Below are positions 36,178-46,500 of a stretch of DNA of 64,000 nt, one piece after another (position 1 is the first letter of the stretch; each line of letters opens with the position of its first letter). Below the pieces are notes generated by a model, which did no database searches, was not told where the DNA came from, and worked only from the letters and a program-made list of their open reading frames with translations. Source of the stretch: Trichobilharzia szidati (taxonomy: Eukaryota; Platyhelminthes; Trematoda; Strigeidida; Schistosomatidae); contig OX235273.1 of NCBI GenBank assembly GCA_944472155.2, positions 83,074,793-83,138,792 on the forward strand. Direction: 5' to 3'. Made by a program: the position numbers and the translations under genes.

Positions 36178-37458
36178 AGTTTGTTGTATGAAAAGCAGCC
36201 GATCAAGTTTTGCGAAATAATTAATGAATTTCTTATCTGAACAAATGACTTTTTCTCCATTATTTTTGAGAAACCACACAAATGTCTTATATATAGTTCT
36301 CAATCAAGTCTGTAATATACGACAGCCTAAGCATCACAGGGAGTAGTTTAGTTCCAATGCTTTCAATATTAGAAACTTCATTTGAATGAATGCAGTTTTT
36401 CTATCGCAATGAACCCCAATTATTGTACTGTGATCAATGAAGTAACTATGCCATTTAGTTGTTTAAAATATTACTATTATTATCTTAGGTTCCGAGCGGA
36501 ACATATAATAAGAAGTTGTTATTTACTCTCCAGTTGATTACGAAGTTAAAATTAATGCTTCGGTTTGGCCTTTGTTAAAGGAATACAGGATAGCGTAAAA
36601 GTCATCTACAGTATACATGCCATCGGTGGTGAATTCATCATTTAAGCGCTTTGTATATCTGAGTGTATTCTGAGTCTATCTGAGATTCGTCTTTTCATTT
36701 AAACTTGGAAATAATAGAAACTACACTGGGAATTCTTATTTCTGCTCAAAAGTGATACTAAATAATTGTCTTTACAAAGATGTTGCTGTTTTCAAGCGAA
36801 TTTGCTCGCTTATGGTTGGAACAGAAAAAGTTAGTTTCAGAATGCGCAGCTAGAGTACTGATTAGAGAAAACATGAACTTTTTCACGTGCATTCTCATTA
36901 CTCCCTGTAACAGTAATGTCTTTTTTAAAATACCACGAACTACTTCTGCATAATTTCATCTATTTATTTGCGTTCAAGAAGTAACCAGATTTCATTGAAT
37001 GTAATTGAAATTTTATTCCAAGATATCAAATCAGAATTTCGTTCTTGTTAATTAGGTTATCAAGCACGAGTATATACAAATAATTCAATTCAAGACATTA
37101 AATATGCACGTCCTGTGGATATCTAATCTAATGGCTTTCTTATGTTCATCTCAAAGATCTGACTTTACTATTGGTTTAGGCTCCTTTTCAACACACATGA
37201 ATGATAGTGTATGAGAGTATGTATTATTACTGAAATGGACCAAAGTATAGTATTAAACAAATTAAACATATATAGACACATCTTGAATGAAGCATGCTTA
37301 TGAAAACTTAGTCTCACGTACACATTTATGTTGTATCCAGGATTGAATCAGAATGCAAAGAATACAGAATTAACACTATACATGGATTAAGTTCACACGT
37401 GTCATGATATCCACTCACCACGAAACAACACACCGACAAAAGATTAAATCTAGATGAT
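36178..37458. other. Spacer of the repeat unit
   Basis: Between exon 6 and the next promoter there is no gene. A short RTE 3'-end relic lies at about 36,470-36,505 (attattatcttaggttccg, gcggaacat), oriented like the minus-strand copy at 12,420. The other two units carry the same spacer. Confidence 0.6.
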
Positions 37459-37563
37459 CTCCAATCAGAAATTCCGTCGTTGTGAGCATGTCAATATAAC
37501 AGTGTGTATATAAACAGAAAGACACTGCCAACATTTCCGCTTCTCCTTTGAGTATTCACTGCA

Positions 37564-39168
37564 ATGAATCTGACCATACTTCTCATCTGTCTGTATCATG
37601 TAAATTCTGAGATTATCAAGATTCCTTTGCATCCCGTGACTGGAATTAAGTCAATTCTAAATCCGTATTGGAAGTTCTTGAGGGGAATGCAGCGAAGCTG
37701 GATGAAATTATGGAGTGGAGGAGAAACACCAACGCCAGAACTCCTGTACAACTATGAAAATGTTAGTGAGACAGATTATGTGATAATTAGTCATGTTTTT
37801 TGATTAATTCAAATAAACATACCATATTGTGCATTGATTTAAGCAGATGTTATCTTTCGTCCTATACACAGTGATGTTCTTCTAGTACATTACATTCCGC
37901 ACATTATCTCATAGAGACTTTATTTGCGAGAATCAGAGTTCTACTTAAGCTGTTGAAAGTTAATGAATGTGTGTGTAATATTTTGTAAGAAGTGTTTGTC
38001 CTTCCATCTCCCGGGTCAAAGAATAAGTAAACAGTGAAGATCTGTGTGATTACTAAAAATTTATCATTCTTAACGTATTCCATGTGATCGCTGAGGTGAG
38101 GCATGGGAAGAAGTGTTTTAGATTAGAATTAGTTATTGATATATGTATATATATGCGTCGGTGATACACTGGTTAGGAATCTCGCCGACCATGATCCGGG
38201 GTTCGACCTCCTGCAGACGCACACCTAATATCTATGACCGGCCTGCAGAATTTGAGCTACCAATATCACATGCTGAAAACTCCATACTTGTATCAAAAAG
38301 ACTGTGTGAAGTCAAGCTATAATAAAATAAATTATAAAAATAAAATAGCCAATGAAAAAATAAAAATAAAGTTATAGGTGACATTCATAACACTCTATGC
38401 GACTATTAGATCAATAACCCTTCAGACACAACTACTGAAGTTCGATTTGCCAATATTTGTTTTTTGTAGTATCTGTTTATTGGCCATGAATCATACAGAA
38501 TAAAAGTATATCTCCATTTACTGCACCAGCATATCTTCTGACTTGTAGTAGTTACTCAAAATAAATGACTGTTTCACATAGAAGATGAGGAGTCAAAATT
38601 GAGACAAAGTATTACTTCATGGATTTGATTCGCTTACTTTACAAACTAAGTGAAATGCACTGCTCATTTGATAACATTGGTTCATCCAATTCTGCCCACA
38701 GTTTTACGTCTAGACAATCATTAGTATTATCCTATCATATCACATGAACAATATAGCTATTATCGACCTCTTATGAAACATCCGATCTCCAAAGGACGCC
38801 ATTTGGAAGCCTCAATAAAAAATGAGTGTTCCACCGTCCTTAACAATTTCACTCAGCTGTGTTATACTCAGTGTTCTATATATGTACAACCAGTGATTAT
38901 TTAGGGTGATATGCGATTTTCGGTCACGGAGTGATTCAGACCATAGTCTTCAACGTTTTTTGAAAAAAACAGATTGTAAAACATGTGACTTACTTTTCTA
39001 TTTCAGGATGTCAACTGGCTATCTACAGAATGCCTGTCACCTTTCACAGGTAGTGATAAACTCGCTGATGGATACTGGGATCTTGGTGATATATTCATGA
39101 TGAAGTTTTACACTGTATTCGATTTCGGTGAGAAGGAGATAAGGTTAGCTGATGTTGACGATGGATAA
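37564..39168 (+). CDS. Mini-gene 2: propeptide exon joined to C-terminal exon
   Basis: Same arrangement as mini-gene 1, with exons 37,564-37,761 and 39,007-39,168. It differs from mini-gene 1 at few residues (MNLTILL for MNLIILL, RGMQ for RGIQ, SPFTGSD for SPLTGSD). Its promoter block has the stronger TATATAAAC form. The reading frames of both exons are intact. Confidence 0.6.
38155..38374 (+). mobile_element. tRNA-derived SINE in unit 2
   Basis: Copy of the SINE at 35,164 duplicated with the unit, with catgatccgg where unit 1 has catggtccgg in the head. Confidence 0.65.
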
Positions 39169-40554
39169 AGTTTGTTGTATGAAAAGCAGCCGATCAAGTT
39201 TTGCGAAATAATTAATGAATTTCTTATCTGAACAAATGACTTTTTCTCCATTATTTTTGAGAAACCACACAAATGTCTTATATATAGTTCTCAATCAAGT
39301 CTGTAATATACGACAGCCTAAGCATCACAGGGAGTAGTTTAGTTCCAATGCTTTCAATATTAGAAACTTCATTTGAATGAATGCAGTTTTTCTATCGCAA
39401 TGAACCCCAATTATTGTACTGTGATCAATGAAGTAACTATGCCATTTAGTTGTTTAAAATATTACTATTATTATCTTAGGTTCCGAGCGGAACATATAAT
39501 AAGAAGTTGTTATTTACTCTCCAGTTGATTACGAAGTTAAAATTAATGCTTCGGTTTGGCCTTTGTTAAAGGAATACAGGATAGCGTAAAAGTCATCTAC
39601 AGTATACATGCCATCGGTGGTGAATTCATCATTTAAGCGCTTTGTATATCTGAGTGTATTCTGAGTCTATCTGAGATTCGTCTTTTCATTTAAACTTGGA
39701 AATAATAGAAACTACACTGAGAATTCTTATTTCTGCTCAAAAGTGATACTAAATAATTGTCTTTACAAAGATGTTGCTGTTTTCAAGCGAATTTGCTCGC
39801 TTATGGTTGGAACAGAAAAAGTTAGTTTCAGAATGCGCAGCTAGAGTACTGATTAGAGAAAACATGAACTTTTTCACGTGCATTCTCATTACTCCCTGTA
39901 ACAGTAATGTCTTTTTTAAAATACCACGAACTACTTCTGCATAATTTCATCTATTTATTTGCGTTCAAGAAGTAACCAGATTTCATTGAATGTAATTGAA
40001 ATTTTATTCCAAGATATCAAATCAGAATTTCGTTCTTGTTAATTAGGTTATCAAGCACGAGTATATACAAATAATTCAATTCAAGACATTAAATATGCAC
40101 GTCCTGTGGATATCTAATCTAATGGCTTTCTTATGTTCATCTCAAAGATCTGACTTTACTATTGGTTTAGGCTCCTTTTCAACACACATGAATGATAGTG
40201 TATGAGAGTATGTATTATTACTGAAATGGACCAAAGTATAGTATTAAACAAATTAAACATATATAGACACATCTTGAATGAAGCATGCTTATGAAAACTT
40301 AGTCTCACGTACACATTTATGTTGTATCCAGGATTGAATCAGAATGCAAAGAATACAGAATTAACACTATACATGGATTAAGTTCACACGTGTCATGATA
40401 TCCACTCACCACGAAACAACACACCGACAAAAGATTAAATCTAGATGATCTCCAATCAGAAATTCCGTCGTTGTGAGCATGTCAATATAACAGTGTGTAT
40501 ATAAACAGAAAGACACTGCCAACATTTCCGCTTCTCCTTTGAGTATTCACTGCA

Positions 40555-42159
40555 ATGAATCTGACCATACTTCTCATCTGTCTGTATCATGTAAATTCTG
40601 AGATTATCAAGATTCCTTTGCATCCCGTGACTGGAATTAAGTCAATTCTAAATCCGTATTGGAAGTTCTTGAGGGGAATGCAGCGAAGCTGGATGAAATT
40701 ATGGAGTGGAGGAGAAACACCAACGCCAGAACTCCTGTACAACTATGAAAATGTTAGTGAGACAGATTATGTGATAATTAGTCATGTTTTTTGATTAATT
40801 CAAATAAACATACCATATTGTGCATTGATTTAAGCAGATGTTATCTTTCGTCCTATACACAGTGATGTTCTTCTAGTACATTACATTCCGCACATTATCT
40901 CATAGAGACTTTATTTGCGAGAATCAGAGTTCTACTTAAGCTGTTGAAAGTTAATGAATGTGTGTGTAATATTTTGTAAGAAGTGTTTGTCCTTCCATCT
41001 CCCGGGTCAAAGAATAAGTAAACAGTGAAGATCTGTGTGATTACTAAAAATTTATCATTCTTAACGTATTCCATGTGATCGCTGAGGTGAGGCATGGGAA
41101 GAAGTGTTTTAGATTAGAATTAGTTATTGATATATGTATATATATGCGTCGGTGATACACTGGTTAGGAATCTCGCCGACCATGATCCGGGGTTCGACCT
41201 CCTGCAGACGCACACCTAATATCTATGACCGGCCTGCAGAATTTGAGCTACCAATATCACATGCTGAAAACTCCATACTTGTATCAAAAAGACTGTGTGA
41301 AGTCAAGCTATAATAAAATAAATTATAAAAATAAAATAGCCAATGAAAAAATAAAAATAAAGTTATAGGTGACATTCATAACACTCTATGCGACTATTAG
41401 ATCAATAACCCTTCAGACACAACTACTGAAGTTCGATTTGCCAATATTTGTTTTTTGTAGTATCTGTTTATTGGCCATGAATCATACAGAATAAAAGTAT
41501 ATCTCCATTTACTGCACCAGCATATCTTCTGACTTATAGTAGTTACTCAAAATAAATGACTGTTTCACATAGAAGATGAGGAGTCAAAATTGAGACAAAG
41601 TATTACTTCATGGATTTGATTCGCTTACTTTACAAACTAAGTGAAATGCACTGCTCATTTGATAACATTGGTTCATCCAATTCTGCCCACAGTTTTACGT
41701 CTAGACAATCATTAGTATTATCCTATCATATCACATAAACAATATAGCTATTATCGACCTCTTATGAAACATCCGATCTCCAAAGGACGCCATTTGGAAG
41801 CCTCAATAAAAAATGAGTGTTCCACCGTCCTTAACAATTTCACTCAGCTGTGTTATACTCAGTGTTCTATATATGTACAACCAGTGATTATTTAGGGTGA
41901 TATGCGATTTTCGGTCACGGAGTGATTCAGACCATAGTCTTCAACGTTTTTTGAAAAAAACAGATTGTAAAACATGTGACTTACTTTTCTATTTCAGGAT
42001 GTCAACTGGCTATCTACAGAATGCCTGTCACCTCTCACAGGTATTGATAAACTCGCTGATGGATACTGGGATCTTGGTGATATATTCATGATGAAGTTTT
42101 ACACTGTATTCGATTTCGGTGAGAAGGAGATAAGGTTAGCTGATGTTGACGATGGATAA
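40555..42159 (+). CDS. Mini-gene 3: propeptide exon joined to C-terminal exon
   Basis: Exons 40,555-40,752 and 41,998-42,159. It is identical to mini-gene 2 in exon 1 by eye, and in exon 6 reads SPLTGID where the others have GSD. Both frames are open. Confidence 0.6.
41146..41365 (+). mobile_element. tRNA-derived SINE in unit 3
   Basis: Third copy of the SINE, same position in its unit and same head sequence as in unit 2. Confidence 0.65.
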
Positions 42160-43442
42160 AGTTTGTTGTATGAAAAGCAGCCGATCAAGTTTTGCGAAAT
42201 AATTAATGAATTTCTTATCTGAACAAATGACTTTTTCTCCATTATTTTTGAGAAACCACACAAATGTCTTATATATAGTTCTCAATCAAGTCTGTAATAT
42301 ACGACAGCCTAAGCATCACAGGGAGTAGTTTAGTTCCAATGCTTTCAATATTAGAAACTTCATTTGAATGAATGCAGTTTTTCTATCGCAATGAACCCCA
42401 ATTATTGTACTGTGATCAATGAAGTAACTATGCCATTTAGTTGTTTAAAATATTACTATTATTATCTTAGGTTCCGAGCGGAACATATAATAAGAAGTTG
42501 TTATTTACTCTCCAGTTGATTACGAAGTTAAAATTAATGCTTCGGTTTGGCCTTTGTTAAAGGAATACAGGATAGCGTAAAAGTCATCTACAGTATACAT
42601 GCCATCGGTGGTGAATTCATCATTTAAGCGCTTTGTATATCTGAGTGTATTCTGAGTCTATCTGAGATTCGTCTTTTCATTTAAACTTGGAAATAATAGA
42701 AACTACACTGGGAATTCTTATTTCTGCTCAAAAGTGATACTAAATAATTGTCTTTACAAAGATGTTGCTGTTTTCAAGCGAATTTGCTCGCTTATGGTTG
42801 GAACAGAAAAAGTTAGTTTCAGAATGCGCAGCTAGAGTACTGATTAGAGAAAACATGAACTTTTTCACGTGCATTCTCATTACTCCCTGTAACAGTAATG
42901 TCTTTTTTAAAATACCACGAACTACTTCTGCATAATTTCATCTATTTATTTGCGTTCAAGAAGTAACCAGATTTCATTGAATGTAATTGAAATTTTATTC
43001 CAAGATATCAAATCAGAATTTCGTTCTTGTTAATTAGGTTATCAAGCACGAGTATATACAAATAATTCAATTCAAGACATTAAATATGCACGTCCTGTGG
43101 ATATCTAATCTAATGGCTTTCTTATGTTCATCTCAAAGATCTGACTTTACTATTGGTTTAGGCTCCTTTTCAACACACATGAATGATAGTGTATGAGAGT
43201 ATGTATTATTACTGAAATGGACCAAAGTATAGTATTAAACAAATTAAACATATATAGACACATCTTGAATGAAGCATGCTTATGAAAACTTAGTCTCACG
43301 TACACATTTATGTTGTATCCAGGATTGAATCAGAATGCAAAGAATACAGAATTAACACTATACATGGATTAAGTTCACACGTGTCATGATATCCACTCAC
43401 CACGAAACAACACACCGACAAAAGATTAAATCTAGATGATCT

Positions 43443-43496
43443 CCAATCAGAAATTCCGTCGTTGTGAGCATGTCAATATAACAGTGTGTATATAAA
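43443..43496 (+). promoter_or_regulatory. Promoter block of the pseudoprotease gene (CCAAT and TATA)
   Basis: CCAATCAG begins at 43,443, 103 bp before the ATG, and TATATAAA lies at 43,489-43,496, 50 bp before it. Transcription would start about 20-25 bp before the ATG. This is shared with units 2 and 3, so the pseudoprotease and the mini-genes probably have the same expression pattern. Confidence 0.55.
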
Positions 43497-43545
43497 CAGA
43501 AAGACACTGCCAACATTTCCGCTTCTCCTTTGAGTATTCACTGCA

Positions 43546-46500
43546 ATGAATCTGACCATACTTCTCATCTGTCTGTATCATGTAAATTCTGAGATTATCA
43601 AGATTCCTTTGCATCCCGTGACTGGAATTAAGTCAATTCTAAATCCGTATTGGAAGTTCTTGAGGGGAATACAGCGAAGCTGGATGAAATTATGGAGTGG
43701 AGGAGAAACACCAGAATCACAACAACTGTATAACTTTCATAATGTAAGTTGATCTTCAGTTATAAATTTATTGAGAAACGAGCAAGAAGCTTTACAAAGA
43801 TATCCATTCGGAGATTTAATCTACATAAGCTGTATAACACGTTTTGTACAGAAGTTCACACGGCTACAACTATCATTCAATTCAGCCAAAGAGTATATAG
43901 GACACAATAATTTTAAAATTTATAAGGAAGTTAGAAGGTGTGAATACAGATCACAAGAGGCTTAGAAACAAAATAACACAGGACTAGAAAATAACTCAGT
44001 AATATGCTAAATGGATTTGGCGAGTTCAGGTGTGAACGAGATGGTTAAAGAAACAAACTGAAGTAAGAGTATTAATAGTTGAAGAAAACTATTGGGTTCT
44101 ATGCATCATAAGTAAATAAATAGTACTATCTCCCTCGGATAGCAAAATAAAAGTATTCTATGATAGACTTCGACTCTCCCACAGTGTTTAAATTATGAAC
44201 ACTTATCACACTTCACTAAACCGCTAGCATAAATTGAGTGTACCAAGTCGTATTTCTAGTTAAATCGAAATTTAAGTGGTTTTTAAATAAATATCATTTC
44301 AGAGAAGAACATATCTACCAAATGCAAAAGGAGTTTGTCGAAGCCTTATAAAATTGTGTGATATTATCTTTGCTGTACACCACTTCATTACGATATCAGA
44401 AACATTCAGGTTTTCAGAATCTTATGTTTATTATATTTTTTGAAGATTGAATACTATGGAGAAATACAAGTGGGAACGCCACCACAAACGTTTCGTGTAA
44501 TGTTCGACACAGGATCAACCGACAGCTGGTTTGCCTCAAGAAAATGTTGGTTTCTTGACATTCCGTGTTGGTTCATTCGATTTTACGACAGTTCGAAATC
44601 ATCCACCTACAAGCCAAATGGTACTGAATTTCATGTTTATTACCTGACTAGCAGTTACTCTGGATTTTGGAGTATGGATACAATGCAGGTATTGTGCTTC
44701 TATAACTTGAAGCGACAACGGTTTTAGCTAAACTCCTTAGTTATTCGTAATCAGGCGTTTGCTGAAGTAACAAATGTGTTTTCCTTAGTCTTCTCTGCTG
44801 ACGAATGTGATGGAATCATTGGTATGCAAATAGGAAATGTGTCAATATATGGGAACACTCCATTCTTCCCGAATCTAATTTCTCAATTCAGGGATATAGA
44901 TCCAGTAATTTCTTTCTATCTGAGCCGGTGGGTTCTTTTTTATGATGCAACAATAATATTATTCAAGTGTTGGTTTGTAGGGATTTGATTGGTTACAGGA
45001 TTTTCGAATCCCAGTGAGTGCGTACTGATGAAGGGTCCCAAACTAGGACGAAACAGCTTTCCAGTACTCCCAGGTTTTCCAATGGTTCTCTAACTAATGT
45101 CAGCTCATGATGAAAATCCTGTAACCAAATAATACTATTGCTGTATATTGCTGATATTCCAGTGGTTTACTATTACGTTTTCCAATGATTTCTGACTCAA
45201 TATTTACTTATTTGGCATACAGATTCACTGAAACTTAATCAAGTTTAAGTGGCTTTAAATATATGCTTAACATTAATCTCCTCCGTAATATTTAAGTGGA
45301 ATACATCAGAAAGGAAATGGTTTGAGACAATCATAAGATTTCATTATTAAAAAACACTTTCTGCCTACAAATTTTGGACTGAATTTAAAGAAATGAAATG
45401 TGTGACCGAAGGTACATATAAACTAAAGTACTTGGCTAGTAATTGGTTTACATTGTCTTTTAGATGGTTAAGACAGACAGAGTCTTCAGCTGAACTTTCA
45501 TTTACAGCTCCAGTACCCTTGGAATATGAAATGTAAGAGACAATAATTAAATTCTGTGATTTAATTCAAATTCATAAATAACGTTTATTCTGATTGTTAT
45601 TCACCTATTTGCAGAAACACGAAGTTGAACACGTTGCTAGCGTTTTTAGTAATTCCTCAAATTCGTGTCTGAAATTTTGTAGGAAAAACGGTCTTGCTGG
45701 TGGAGAGATGGTGATTGGTGGTGTCAATCCTGAATATTTTATTGGAGATTTCGAAAACTTGCCTGTCATTTATAAAGACAGCTGGACTGTTACACTCAAA
45801 AGGTAGTCAATTGATGCTTGCATGATTTCATGGGCAAAGATATTATTTAAAGTAATTAGTTCCTTTTATGAGTTTCGACAACACAATAAGAAGACGTAGT
45901 TTATCTGAAACGTGTAATGTATTGGCGCAACGCATTTCCGACATTCTGATCACACACATACTTGTCATACACAGTGTTTATAGAAGGCAAGAAGGCACGA
46001 ATAATTACAATACAGGTCAGATTGTGTACAGGTCAAAGTCAGGCGCAAAGATGTGGGTAAGAAAGAGAAAAGGAGAAAAACAAAGCAAAGAAGGGATTGA
46101 AAATATTATGAAGTAAATTGATCCTTGGTTCTAAATTGGATTACCAAGGCAGGTTTAAGGTAATAACAAATAACTATTGGACACATAACACAGGTTTAAA
46201 TCTTTTTATGGCTAAGGCTTCAACGAATTGAAGTACGTGGCCCAACCAGCCATAAAAAGAACCAAGGACCAATTTACTTCATAATATTTTCAATCCCTTC
46301 TTTGCTTTGTTTTTCTCCTTTTCTCTTTCTTACCCACATCTTTGCGCCTGACTTTGACCTGTACACAATCTGACCTGTATTGTAATTATTCGTGCCTTCT
46401 TGCCTTCTACAAACACTGTGTATGACAAGTAGGTGTGTGACCAGAATGTCGGAAATGTGTTGCGCCAATACATTACACGTTTCAGATAAACTACGTCTTC

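Larger units (their letters stand above)
34573..43545 (+). repeat. Three tandem copies of a 2,991-bp unit
   Basis: Every landmark is spaced exactly 2,991 bp: exon 1 ATG at 34,573, 37,564, 40,555 and 43,546; exon 6 starts at 36,016, 39,007 and 41,998; SINE heads at 35,164, 38,155 and 41,146. Only scattered single-base differences are seen and no length changes, so the copies are very young, homogenised by conversion, or an assembly product. Each unit contains exon 1, a 1,245-bp intron with a SINE, exon 6, and spacer with the next promoter. Similarity runs about 160 bp into the fourth exon 1 (43,546), then changes to another exon 1 end. Confidence 0.95.

Noticed and set aside
44689..44754. Reading exon 2 through into exon 3 without the 66-nt intron
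   Set aside because: The frame is continuous but has an in-frame TAG (or TAA) in all copies; GT at the start and CAG at the end with phase 0 fit a small intron. The residues VIRNQ just before AFAEV look protease-like, so the exact boundary keeps some doubt.
45868..46468. Two similar proteins on opposite strands
   Set aside because: They are the two arms of one inverted repeat; no domain or start context supports a gene.
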